In this document: piece by piece, positions 1-10,000 of the stretch
Numbering within the stretch: position 1 is the stretch's first letter
How the letters are laid out: every line of letters begins with the position of its first letter
Origin: PFJX01 sp964466195
Lineage (GTDB): Bacteria > Pseudomonadota > Gammaproteobacteria > Burkholderiales > Thiobacillaceae
NCBI GenBank assembly: GCA_964466195.1
Contig: CAYXMQ010000004.1
Location: forward strand, 1 to 64,000
DNA length: 64,000 bases
Reading direction: 5' to 3'
Translations under genes and position numbers: made by a program
Notes under the pieces: generated by a model
Seen by the model: the letters and a program-made list of their open reading frames with translations, nothing else
Told to the model about the DNA's origin: nothing
Databases searched by the model: none

Positions 1-282
<282 letters not shown>

Positions 283-331
283 TCTTTTATTCTCCAGATG
301 AGTGTTTGAGGTGGGAGGCGGAGTGAAAAAC

Positions 332-622
332 TTAGGCCTCGACCACGCCCATGATGTCTTCTTCACGCATGACGAGCAGTTCCTGCCCTTCCATCTTCAC
401 GGTCTGGCCGGCATATTTGCCGAACAGCACGCGATCGCCCACTTTCAGGCCCATCTCGATGAGCTTGCCGGAATCATCGCGCTTGCCGGGGCCGACAGCG
501 ACAACTTCGCCTTGATCAGGCTTTTCGGTAGCCGTGTCGGGGATGACGATGCCGGAAGCGGTCTTACGTTCCTCTTCCATGCGCTTGACGATGACGCGAT
601 CGTGCAACGGACGAATTTTCAT
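332..622 (-). CDS. groES: Co-chaperonin GroES
   Basis: 96-residue 10-kDa chaperonin that caps the GroEL ring. It begins MKIRPLHDRVIVKR and contains the mobile-loop region ERKTASGIVIPDTATEKP, the conserved GEVVAVGPGK and GDRVLFGKYAG segments, and a C-terminal REEDIMGVVEA. Length is standard. The start has a strong AGGAGG seven bases upstream. It is the first gene of the groESL operon, preceded by a housekeeping-type promoter and a CIRCE operator, so HrcA repression is expected. Confidence 0.98.
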   Translation of the reverse strand: MKIRPLHDRVIVKRMEEERKTASGIVIPDTATEKPDQGEVVAVGPGKRDDSGKLIEMGLKVGDRVLFGKYAGQTVKMEGQELLVMREEDIMGVVEA

Positions 623-682
623 TACGTTCCTCCTACAGGAATCTGTGATTAAACAGGGGTGGGGTCAATCGGAAGAGCGCGA

Positions 683-709
683 TTAGCACTCAACTCCAAC
701 GAGTGCTAA
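683..709 (-). promoter_or_regulatory. CIRCE operator of groESL
   Basis: A perfect 9-9-9 inverted repeat, TTAGCACTC, nine bases, GAGTGCTAA, identical to the CIRCE consensus bound by the HrcA repressor. It sits about 60 bases upstream of groES and directly abuts the predicted -10 element, so bound HrcA would block transcription initiation of groESL. hrcA itself is not in the window. Confidence 0.95.
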
Positions 710-737
710 TGGTAGGGACGCAGTGGGGCTATTTCAA
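709..737 (-). promoter_or_regulatory. groESL promoter (sigma70-like)
   Basis: On the minus strand TTGAAA (732-737) is followed after exactly 17 bases by TACCAT (709-714). The -35 is also preceded by C, giving CTTGAAA as in sigma32 promoters, but no good sigma32 -10 stands at the right distance. The CIRCE begins at the last base of the -10. Assigned from sequence only. Confidence 0.6.
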
Positions 738-886
738 GAGCGGATGCCGTCGCCTAGTGCATTAATTTTCGAACCAAATTGCTGAACGGCGAGGGTCGCG
801 CCCAAAACCTCTGGCAAAGCGTCCGTCGATCAACGCACCACCGGCGCCGACGCGCGCAGGCCCGGCTACTCGGGTCAATCTCGGGG
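723..886. other. Intergenic spacer between groESL promoter and the first EAL gene
   Basis: Apart from the -35 region of the groESL promoter at its left end, no gene, RNA or convincing terminator for the leftward EAL gene ending at 887 could be seen here. Confidence 0.5.
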
Positions 887-3800
887 TCAGTCCGTCGAGC
901 GCTCAAACAGCCACGCTTCCAACCCGGCGGCCGTTAGCGGCCGGCTGAACAGATAGCCCTGGCAGGCATCGCAGTTATGGATCTGCAAAAACGCGAGTTG
1001 ATCTTCCGTTTCCACACCTTCGGCCAACACCTTGAGACGCAGGTTCTTGGCCATCGCGATGATGGAAGCGGTGATTTCCATGCTGTCCAGGTCGTCCGGA
1101 ATGTCGCGCACGAAACTCTGATCGATCTTCAGCTTGTCGATCGCGAAGCGTTTCAGATAGGCCAGCGAGGAATAGCCGGTGCCGAAGTCGTCGATGGAGA
1201 GCGAAAGTCCCAACGCCTTGAGTTCGCGCAGCACCGCCAGCGCCTGGCCGCTCTCTTCCATCAGCGCGCCCTCGGTGATTTCCAGTTCCAGCGACCTCGG
1301 CGGCAGGCCGGTTTCCGCCAGGATCCGGCGCACCTTCGCCGGCAGATCGGGATCGCGGAACTGGCGCGGCGACAGATTCACCGCCAGCGTCATCGCGGGC
1401 AGACCGGCATCCAGCCAGGCGCGCGCCTGGGTGCAGGCGGCGCGCAGCACCCATTCGCCGAGCGGCACGATCAGGCCGCTATCCTCGGCGATCGGAATGA
1501 AGCGGGCCGGTGGGATCAGCGCCTGGCCGGGCGGCTGCCAGCGCACCAGCGCCTCCACGCCGAGGAATTTGCCGTCCGGCGTGGCCACTTGCGGCTGATA
1601 GTGCAGGATGAATTCGCCGGCCTCCAGCGCGCGGCGCAGGCCGAGTTCCAGGTCGAACCGTTCCTTGGCGGCCTCGGTGAGGGACTCGGTGTAGAAGTGA
1701 TAGGTGTTGCGCCCGGCCGCCTTGGACTGGAACAGCGCGGCATCGGCATTGCGCATCAGCACCTCGGCATCCAGGCCGTCTTGCGGAAACAGGCTGATGC
1801 CGATGCTGGCGCCGATATACAACGTGTGCCCCTCGCTCAGCGTAAACGGATGATTCAGTTGGTCGATCAGATCCTGCGCCAGCACGGCCGCGTCCTCCCC
1901 GCGTTCCAACCATTCCAGCAACACGACGAACTCGTCGCCGCCCAGGCGCGCCAGCATGTCGTCCGCGCGAATGCGCCCGGCCATGCGGCGGCTGATCTCG
2001 ACCAGCAGTTCATCGCCGGCGGTATGGCCCAGGCTGTCGTTGACGGTTTTGAAATGGTCCAGGTCGAGAAACAGCAGGGCGCCATGCGTGTCGTGCCGTT
2101 TGCCGCGCTCCAGCGTTTGTCGCAGTCTGGACTGCAGCAATGCCCGGTTGGGCAGACCGGTCAGAAGGTCATAGTGAGCAAGATGCACGAGTTGTTCCTC
2201 GGCCTCCTTGCTGGCGGTGATGTCCTGCACCGTGCCGATGGAATGCGAAGCGCGTCCCTGCTCGTCGTAACGGGTTTCACCGCGCTCGCGGACGTACTTG
2301 ATCCGCCCGTCCGGCATGCGCAGGCGATGCACGATGTCGTAGAGGCGCCGTTCGGCTACCGAGGCGGCAAACGCCCGCTCGACCTCGGCGCGGTCATCGG
2401 GATGAACGACGGCCAGAAAGGCGTCCAGCGTGGCATCGAAGCGAGTCGAATCAAGCTCGAAGATGCGGTAGACCTCTTCCGACCAGATTAATCGATCATT
2501 GAGCCAATCCAGTTCCCAATCCCCCAGCTGCGCCAGCCGTTGCGCTTCCTTGAGGCGCGTCTCGCTAGCCCGCAACACCGCTTCCGCCTGCTTGCGCGCA
2601 CTGATGTCGAGAAATGCCGCTACCGCCCCCACCACCAGGCCGTCGCGGTGGATCGGGCGAGCCCAGTATTCCACCGGAATGGGGCGGCCGTCCTTGTGCC
2701 AGAACACCTCGTCGTCGGCATGCGTTGCCCGGTCCTGGGTAAAGGCGGCATGCACATGACAGGCCTCCGCCGGATAGGGGCTCCCATCGGCGTGGGCGTA
2801 GTGGATCAGTGCATGGATATTGCGGCCCAGCAGTTCCTCGGCGTCGGCATAGCCCAGCATGGCGAGAAAAGCCGGGTTCACGAACGTGCAGCGCCCTTCC
2901 GTGTCCACGCCGTAAATGGCCTCGGTGGTGGAATCCAGCAATAAGCGTATCTGTTCCTCGCGCGCGCGCAGCGTCTCGACATGTCGCGCCGTCTCCGCCT
3001 CCTGGTCGTTGCGGGCCGCTTCCTCAGCGGCGCGGGCGGCCTGCAAACGTAGCTGGACACGGTGCAGTTGGAAGTAAAACAGCACCAGCAACGCCATGCC
3101 GAGCGGCAGGCCCAGGCCGACGAGAGACAGGATCAGCTGGCGGGACTGCCGCGCCATGCCGCTCACATCGATGTCCACCACCATTTCACCCACTTCCCGC
3201 CCGGCGGTGTCGCGCAAGGGCAGGAACAGCGGGCGGCGCGCCTGTTCCCAGCTGATCAGGCCGGCATGCCGCGCAAGCTCAGAGTGTCTGAGGTGGTCGA
3301 CGATCGAACCCGCGGGCAGCGTCCCGATCGATTCGGTCAGCACCACCTCCGGATAGCGATCCCAATCGCTCGGCCGACCGATCAGCCGGCGCCCCGCCTC
3401 CCAATTGGCGCGATCCAGCAGATGTTTGTAAATCAGCAGATGGATATCCACCTTGGCGACCGCAGCGACGGCACGCACGATATGGCCGATTTCCTTGCCC
3501 AGTTCCAGATAGCCCAGCAAGCGGCCCTGCACGAACACCGGGCGCACCACGCGCAGCGTAAACAGGCCGAGAGGCCCCAGTTCGATGCCCCAGACCGTGC
3601 GGCGATCCCGCTCTGCCTGCCGCGTGGTGCTGCGATCGATCACATCGCCGCGGCGTTCGGGATCATGCACGCGCACCAGATTGACCCGATCCGGGCCGGT
3701 GAAATAGAAATGGGTGATGCCATGCTGTTCTTTCAGGAGCCGAAAGAAATCGGCGCTGTCGCGCAACAGCCCGGCCCGGTCCTGCCGCCGTAAACCATCG

Positions 3801-4033
3801 ATCAGGCGGGGATCGCGCGCCAGTGCTTCGAGCAAGGCAGCCAACGAGGCAGCCTCGCTGGCGAGTCTCTTTGCATACAGATCGTCCACCAGGCGCTCTA
3901 CTTGCTGCATTTCCTCGCCGACGTGCAGGCGATTCATGCGATCCACGGCATAAACCGCGGCCAGCAGCAGCAGCAGCAACAACACGCCCATCGGGATCAG
4001 GATGGCGCGTTTGAGTGAGTTTTCCAGATTCAT
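887..4033 (-). CDS. Membrane Cache-PAS-PAS-GGDEF-EAL cyclic-di-GMP enzyme
   Basis: About 1048 residues. A first membrane helix (about 10-30) and a second (about 300-325) bracket a periplasmic double-Cache-like sensor with HFYFTGPDRVNLVRVHDP and the LRVVRPVFVQGRLLGYLELG region. Two PAS domains follow (about 370-615). The GGDEF domain has RLGGDEFVV near residue 697 with an intact RxxD inhibitory site (RADD). The EAL domain has VEALVRW near 826, then NLSPRQF, LELEITE, DDFGTGYSSL, KIDQSF and AEGVE, so all usual catalytic residues are present. It may both make and break cyclic-di-GMP; such hybrids often do mainly one. The start is uncertain: a TTG at 4105 would add 24 unlikely residues, and MNLENSLKRAIL at 4033 directly precedes the membrane helix, though no good ribosome site is seen. 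First of several related proteins in tandem. Confidence 0.9.
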   Translation of the reverse strand: MNLENSLKRAILIPMGVLLLLLLLAAVYAVDRMNRLHVGEEMQQVERLVDDLYAKRLASEAASLAALLEALARDPRLIDGLRRQDRAGLLRDSADFFRLLKEQHGITHFYFTGPDRVNLVRVHDPERRGDVIDRSTTRQAERDRRTVWGIELGPLGLFTLRVVRPVFVQGRLLGYLELGKEIGHIVRAVAAVAKVDIHLLIYKHLLDRANWEAGRRLIGRPSDWDRYPEVVLTESIGTLPAGSIVDHLRHSELARHAGLISWEQARRPLFLPLRDTAGREVGEMVVDIDVSGMARQSRQLILSLVGLGLPLGMALLVLFYFQLHRVQLRLQAARAAEEAARNDQEAETARHVETLRAREEQIRLLLDSTTEAIYGVDTEGRCTFVNPAFLAMLGYADAEELLGRNIHALIHYAHADGSPYPAEACHVHAAFTQDRATHADDEVFWHKDGRPIPVEYWARPIHRDGLVVGAVAAFLDISARKQAEAVLRASETRLKEAQRLAQLGDWELDWLNDRLIWSEEVYRIFELDSTRFDATLDAFLAVVHPDDRAEVERAFAASVAERRLYDIVHRLRMPDGRIKYVRERGETRYDEQGRASHSIGTVQDITASKEAEEQLVHLAHYDLLTGLPNRALLQSRLRQTLERGKRHDTHGALLFLDLDHFKTVNDSLGHTAGDELLVEISRRMAGRIRADDMLARLGGDEFVVLLEWLERGEDAAVLAQDLIDQLNHPFTLSEGHTLYIGASIGISLFPQDGLDAEVLMRNADAALFQSKAAGRNTYHFYTESLTEAAKERFDLELGLRRALEAGEFILHYQPQVATPDGKFLGVEALVRWQPPGQALIPPARFIPIAEDSGLIVPLGEWVLRAACTQARAWLDAGLPAMTLAVNLSPRQFRDPDLPAKVRRILAETGLPPRSLELEITEGALMEESGQALAVLRELKALGLSLSIDDFGTGYSSLAYLKRFAIDKLKIDQSFVRDIPDDLDSMEITASIIAMAKNLRLKVLAEGVETEDQLAFLQIHNCDACQGYLFSRPLTAAGLEAWLFERSTD

Positions 4034-4220
4034 GGCGTCAGTGCTGCATGGTTGGCTGTGCCCTCGGTTCGGGAAAACCGTCCGAGTCGCCTGCGCGGGA
4101 GCCAAGTCCTACTTGGGGCGGCCCGGCGAACAAGTTGAGAGAGCGCCTGAAAAACGCTGGCAATAGACGTTAGGCAACGGGCGACGGCCAGTACAGCAGC
4201 GGCCCCCGGTCGTGCAGACA
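4034..4220. other. Spacer between two EAL genes
   Basis: 187 bases between the stop of the upstream PAS-GGDEF-EAL gene (4221) and the chosen start at 4033. No gene or recognisable terminator seen. The gap suggests that the Cache-containing gene has its own promoter here, but none could be identified with confidence. Confidence 0.4.
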
Positions 4221-7082
4221 TCAGGGCTTATTCCCCGCGGAGGTGGACAGGCTCGCCGCTCGCGGCCGTGCCGCCAGCCAGCGTTCCAGCACCGCCGCCG
4301 GCAGCGGCGGGCTGAACAGATAGCCCTGGCAGGCGGCGCAGCCGTGCCGGCGCAGAAAAGCGAGCTGCTCTTCCGTCTCCACCCCCTCGGCCAGCGCCCG
4401 CAATTTGAGGTTGCGCGCCATGGCGATGATGGTGGCGGCGATTTCCTGGTCGCCGCGATCCTGCTCCAGATCACGTATGAAACTCTGGTCGATCTTCAAG
4501 GTGTCCACGGCAAAGCGCTTCAGGTAGGCCAACGACGAATAGCCGGTGCCGAAGTCATCGATCGACAGCTTCACGCCCAGCGCCTTCAAGGCGTCCAGGA
4601 TGGCGATGGCCTGGCCGCCCTGCTGCATGATGGCGCTCTCGGTGATTTCCAGTTCCAGCAAGGACGGCGGCAGGCCGGTTGTAGCCAGTACGGTCTGCAC
4701 CAGGCTGGTCAGATCGCCTTGGTGGAATTGGCGCGAGGACAGATTGACCGCCATCGTGAACGGCGCCAGGCCTTGCGCGCGCCAGGTCTGCATCTGGGCG
4801 CAGGCGGTGTACAGCACCCACTCGCCGAGCGGCACGATCAAGCCGGTTTCCTCGGCCAGCGGGATGAACTGAGCCGGCGGCACCAGACCGCGTTCCGGAT
4901 GCTGCCAGCGCACCAGGGCCTCGACGCCGATCAGGCGGCCGTCGGCGACGGCGACCTGAGGCTGGTAATGCAGCAGAAACTCGCCCCGCTCCAGCGCCCG
5001 GCGCAGATGCGATTCCAGCGCCAGGCGCTGATCGGCGGCGCGAGTCAACGCCTCGGTGTAGAAGCGGTAGGTATTGCGGCCGTGTTCCTTGGCCTGGTAC
5101 AGCGCCGCGTCGGCATTGCGGAACAGTTGCGTGGCATCGCTGGCATCTTCCGGAAACAGGCTGATGCCGACGCTGGCGGCGATGAACACCTCTTCATGCT
5201 CGCCCAGAGGAAACGGCTGCTCCAGCGTGCGCAGCACATCCTGCGCGACGATGGCCGCCGCCTCGGTGTGCTTCAGGTCTTCCAACAGGATCACGAACTC
5301 GTCGCCGCCTAGGCGGCCCAGCGTGGTATCGGCGCGCAAGCGGGCGCCGAGCCGCCGCGCCAGCGCCACCAGCAGTTGATCGCCGACCGGGTGGCCGAGG
5401 CTGTCGTTGATGTTCTTGAACCGGTCCAGATCCAGGCACAGCACCGCGACGCGGGCGCCTTGGCGGCGCGCCCGTTCCAGCGCATGTTCCAGGCGCGAAC
5501 GAATCAACAGCCGGTTGGGCAGATGCGTCAGCGGGTCGTAGTGCGCCATATGTTCCAGCTTGGCCTCGGACTGCTTGATATGGCTCAAGTCCGAGAACAC
5601 GCCGACATAATTCACCAGCGCGCCCCGCTCATCCAGCACCGCATTGATGGTCAGCAATTCCGGGTAGATCTCGCCATTCTTGCGCCGGTTCCAGACTTCT
5701 CCGCGCCAGACGCCATAGTGGCTCAGGGCGGCCCACAGGGTCCGGTAGAAGTCCTTGTCGTGGCGGCCGGACTGGAGCAGGCGCGGATTGCGGCCCAGCG
5801 CCTCCGCCTCGGTATAGCCGGTAATCTCGCAAAAGGCGCGGTTGACGGCGACGATGTTGTGCTCGGGGTCGGTGATGACGATGCCTTCGGCGCTGCTTTC
5901 GAACACCGTGGCGGCCTGGCGCAAACGATGCTCCGTGCGTTTGCGCTCGGTGATGTCGCTGAAGATGCCCAATACCCCGCTGACCCGGCCGGCCTCGTCG
6001 AGCACCGGCGTCTTCAGGGTCAGCACGGTACGTGCTTGCCCCTGGTCGAGAAGTTCCTCCTCGATTTCTTCCGCATGGCCGGAGTCCATGATGCGCTTGT
6101 CGTCGGCGCGGTATTTGTCGGCCAGATGGGCGGGAAAGAAATCATGATCGGTGTGGCCGGCGATGGCCGCCGCGGACAAGCCGAAGCGGCGCGCGAACAG
6201 GTCGTTGCAGGACACATAGACCGACTGGCGATCCTTCTGGAACACGCACAGCGGCAGTTGCTCGACCAGCATGCGGAATTTCCGTTCGCTCGCGCGCAGC
6301 GCGATTTCCGCCTGATGCCGTTCACGAACGTCGCGGATGACGCCGATGAACAGGCGCTCCTCGCCCTGGCGCTGCTCGCCGAAGGACATCTCGACCGGGA
6401 TTTCGCGGCCGCCGCGGTGCAGCACGGTCAGCGCGATGTTCGTCCAGGGCAGCCGAGGCCGGCCGGTCTGCAGGTAACGTGCCATGCCGTTGGCATGCAG
6501 CGCGCGAAAACGCTCCGGCATCAAATCGGTCAGCAAACGGCCCTGCAGATCGTCGACGGGGTAGCCGAACAATCGCGTGGCGGCGGTATTGACGAAGACG
6601 ATATGGCTGCGGGCGTCGATCGCAATGACGGCATCGGCGGCGCTGTCCAGGATGATCCGCAAACGCTCATCGCCGACTCGGCGCGCCGCCTCGTTCATAC
6701 GCTGCTGCGTGACGTCCTGCGCCAGCACCATCTCCGCCCGGCGACCGGCGTACGCCAGCGTGTGCGAGGTGATCTCGACCAGAATGATGCGGCCGTCCTT
6801 CAGGCGGTGGCGCCAGACCCCGGCCTGGTCGAGCCCCGCGCCGACCTGGGCGATGTTTTCGAGCAACGCGGGAATGTCCTCGGGCGGGCGGATGTCGCGC
6901 AGCGTCATGCCGAGGAATTCTTCGCGGCTATAGCCGTAGTGCGCGACGACGGCGTCGTTGACGGCCAGGAAGGCCAGCGTCTGCAGATCGTAAATCCAGA
7001 TCGGCGACGGGTTGGCCTCGAAAAACGGGATGGCGAGCGGCTCGCAGCCAAGCTCAGCGGCGGTTTCCGGTTCAGATGGCAT
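4221..7082 (-). CDS. Soluble PAS(4)-GGDEF-EAL protein with altered inhibitory site
   Basis: 953 residues with no membrane segment. Four PAS domains (about 15-130, 135-255, 260-385, 385-510) lead to GGDEF (RLGGDEFVILLE near 590) and EAL (VEALVRW near 718, then AVNLSSRQF, LELEITES, IDDFGTGYSSL, KIDQSF, AEGVE). Active-site residues of both domains are intact. The product-inhibition site that normally reads RxxD five residues before GGDEF reads RADT here, unlike its neighbours. The ATG at 7082 lies 12 bases after the stop of the next gene upstream (7095), so both are probably on one transcript. The EAL end is very similar to the neighbouring paralogues, suggesting tandem duplication. Confidence 0.92.
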   Translation of the reverse strand: MPSEPETAAELGCEPLAIPFFEANPSPIWIYDLQTLAFLAVNDAVVAHYGYSREEFLGMTLRDIRPPEDIPALLENIAQVGAGLDQAGVWRHRLKDGRIILVEITSHTLAYAGRRAEMVLAQDVTQQRMNEAARRVGDERLRIILDSAADAVIAIDARSHIVFVNTAATRLFGYPVDDLQGRLLTDLMPERFRALHANGMARYLQTGRPRLPWTNIALTVLHRGGREIPVEMSFGEQRQGEERLFIGVIRDVRERHQAEIALRASERKFRMLVEQLPLCVFQKDRQSVYVSCNDLFARRFGLSAAAIAGHTDHDFFPAHLADKYRADDKRIMDSGHAEEIEEELLDQGQARTVLTLKTPVLDEAGRVSGVLGIFSDITERKRTEHRLRQAATVFESSAEGIVITDPEHNIVAVNRAFCEITGYTEAEALGRNPRLLQSGRHDKDFYRTLWAALSHYGVWRGEVWNRRKNGEIYPELLTINAVLDERGALVNYVGVFSDLSHIKQSEAKLEHMAHYDPLTHLPNRLLIRSRLEHALERARRQGARVAVLCLDLDRFKNINDSLGHPVGDQLLVALARRLGARLRADTTLGRLGGDEFVILLEDLKHTEAAAIVAQDVLRTLEQPFPLGEHEEVFIAASVGISLFPEDASDATQLFRNADAALYQAKEHGRNTYRFYTEALTRAADQRLALESHLRRALERGEFLLHYQPQVAVADGRLIGVEALVRWQHPERGLVPPAQFIPLAEETGLIVPLGEWVLYTACAQMQTWRAQGLAPFTMAVNLSSRQFHQGDLTSLVQTVLATTGLPPSLLELEITESAIMQQGGQAIAILDALKALGVKLSIDDFGTGYSSLAYLKRFAVDTLKIDQSFIRDLEQDRGDQEIAATIIAMARNLKLRALAEGVETEEQLAFLRRHGCAACQGYLFSPPLPAAVLERWLAARPRAASLSTSAGNKP

Positions 7083-7094
7083 GCGGCGACGTCC

Positions 7095-10000
7095 TCACAG
7101 CGGCGGGCGCCGCAAAAGTGCCTGCAATTCCTCTGCCGGCAACGGCCGGCTGAATAGATAACCCTGATACGTGTTGCAACCGTGGATCTGCAGAAAGCCC
7201 AACTGGGCTTCCGTCTCGACGCCTTCCGCCAGGACCTGCAGATGCAGGTTGTGCGCCATGCCGATGATCGACGCGGCGATCTGCATGTCGTTCTGGTCAT
7301 CGGGTATGTCTCGCACGAAGCTGCGGTCGATCTTCAGCGTATCCACGGCGAAACGCTTCAGGTAAGCGAGCGAGGAATAGCCGGTGCCGAAGTCGTCGAT
7401 CGCCAGCCGCACGCCCAATGCTTTCAAGGCATCCAGCCCGACGACGGCCTGGTTGCCCTGTTCCATGATCGCGCTTTCGGTGATTTCCAGTTCCAGCAAG
7501 TGCGCCGGCAGGCCGGTTTGCTCCAGCACGGCGCGCACCCGGGCGGCCAGATCGCCCTGCTGAAACTGGCGCGATGACAGGTTCACCGCCAGCGTGAAAG
7601 GCGGCAGGCCCTGGTCGAGCCAAGCCCGCATCTGGCTGCAGGCGTGGCGCAATACCCATTCGCCCAGTTCGACGATGAGACCGGTTTCCTCGGCCAGTGG
7701 AATGAACTGGGCGGGCGGAATCAGGCCGTCCTCGGGGCGCTGCCAGCGAACCAGCGCCTCGACCCCGATCAGGCGGTTGTCCGCCACGTCAACCTGCGGC
7801 TGGTAATGCAGGACGAACTCGTCCCGCTCCAGTGCGCGCCGCAGCTGAGCCTCCAGCGCCAGGCGCTCCTGCGCGACCCGGGTCAACGATTCGGTGTAGA
7901 AGCGATAGGTATTGCGGCCTTCCTCCTTGGCCTGATAGAGCGCGGCGTCGGCATTGCGAACCAGCTGCACGGCTTCGCCGGCATCGTCCGGATACAGGCT
8001 GATGCCGATGCTGCCGCCGATGAACACTTCGTGGCCGCCGCTGAGCTGAACCGGCATGGCCATGATCTGCAACAGATCCTGCGCAACGATGGCGGCCAGC
8101 TGGGCCTCGCCGACCTGTTCCAGCAGGATGACGAATTCATCGCCGCCCAGACGCGCCAGCGTGTCTTCATCGCGCAGGCGGGCGCGGATGCGGCGCGCGA
8201 CGTTGACCAGCAGTTCGTCGCCGGCCGGGTGGCCGAGGCTGTCGTTGACCGTCTTGAAACGGTCCAGATCGATGAACAGCACCGCCAAACGCTGGCTGTG
8301 CCGCTTGGCCTGCTCCAACGCATGCTCCAGGCGCGAATGGAACAGCAGGCGATTGGGCAGGTCGGTGAGCGGGTCGAAATGCGCCAGATGCTCCAGCCGC
8401 GCCTCGGATTTCTTCAGATGAGTGATGTCTGCGAACATCGCGACATAGCGTCCGACCTGGCCGTCGGCATCGGGCACCGCGCTGATCGACAACCATTTCG
8501 GGTAGACCTCGCCGTCCTTGCGCCGATCCCACACCTCGCCCTGCCAGCGACCGGCTTTCGCCAGGGCATCCCACATGGCCTGATAGAACAGGGCGTCATG
8601 GCGGCCGGATTTGAACTTGCCCGGGGTCTGGCCGATCACCTCGGCCTCCGAATAGCCGGTGATCTCGCAGAAGGCGGCGTTGACCGCCAGGATGCGCGCG
8701 CGCCGGTCGGTGACCATGATGCCTTCCTGGGCGTTGTCGAACACCGCAGCGGCCTGGCGAAGCTTCTCTTCCGCCTGGTAACGCTCGCTGACATCGCGCG
8801 CCAGCGCGGTGAGCAGGCGCTGGCCTTGCAGATCGAAACAGCTCAGCCGGATTTCCACCGGGAACAGCGAGCCATCCTTGCGGCGGTGACGCCCGTGCAG
8901 GGTCAGCATCTGGCCGGGCTGGAGCGTCTGCCAGAGCGGGAATGCCTGCTCCGCGCCGATTTCCTGTTCCACGTCCAGCACCGCCATGCCCAGCAGTTCC
9001 GCCTTGCTGTAGCCGAGGCTGTCGCAGGCGCGCTGGTTGACGTCGAGCAAACGGCCGCTCTGGTCATGGATGTACAGCGCATCCGCCGCCTGATCCACCA
9101 GCTGGCGGAAGCGCAGATCGCTTTCCAGCAGCGCCTGGTGCGCCTGCTCCAGTTCGGTCATATCGCGCCCGGCCACCACGACGCCGATTATTCGGCCGTC
9201 CGCATCGCTGTGCGGGCTGTAGGTGACATCCATGAACCGACGGCCGGCGGCGCGAAACTCGAACCAGCTCTGGTAATGAATCGATTCGCCGGCCAGGCAG
9301 CGGTCGAGCTTCGCCTTGATCACATTGTCGAACAGCGTCTGCCCGAGCAATTCGGCGACGCTGTGGCCGACGATGTCCTGCCGCGCCAGACCATGGTTGT
9401 CCAGATAAGCCCGGTTGACGGCGGCATAACGGTAGTCCCGATCCACCACGGAGAGGTGGTCCGGCATCGACGAAACCATGCACTCGTAGAGCTTCAGCGT
9501 CTGTTCCGACTGCTTGCGCTCGGTGATGTCCTCGGCGATGCCGAGCAGATAGCGCGGGCGGCCGTCATCGTCATGGATGCACACCTTGCGGGTATGCAGG
9601 ATGCGGCTGCCGGCCATGGAAGTATGCGGCTCTTCCGGGATGTCCAGCGGCTCGCCGCTGGCCAGTACCGCGCGATCGCAGGCGGTATAGAAGTCGGCCT
9701 GTTCTTTCGGCACCAGGTCATAGTCGCTGCGGCCGATCAATGCCTCACGCGACACGCCCATCATGCGCTCGCCGGCGCGATTGAAGCGGACGAAGCGGAG
9801 TGTTTCGGCATCCTTGACGAACAGCATGTTCGGAATGTTCTCGATGATGGCATCCAGTTCCCGCGCCTGCTCCCGGAGCGCCGTCTCGGCCCGACGGCGG
9901 GCAAGCTGGTTGCGGCCGGCTTCGACCAACTGGGCGCAGGCCTCGACGACCGGTTGCAGTTCATCGACCAGAGCCTGGTCGTAACCACCGGCCCGGTTGG

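Noticed and set aside
302..652. 116-codon plus-strand frame across groES
   Set aside because: groES on the minus strand is unmistakable; this is its shadow and also spans the ribosome site.
977..2491. 504-codon open frame on the plus strand antisense to the Cache-GGDEF-EAL gene
   Set aside because: It is the complement of a well-supported GGDEF-EAL coding region; His/Gln/Arg-rich translation with no domain, a typical shadow of high-GC DNA.
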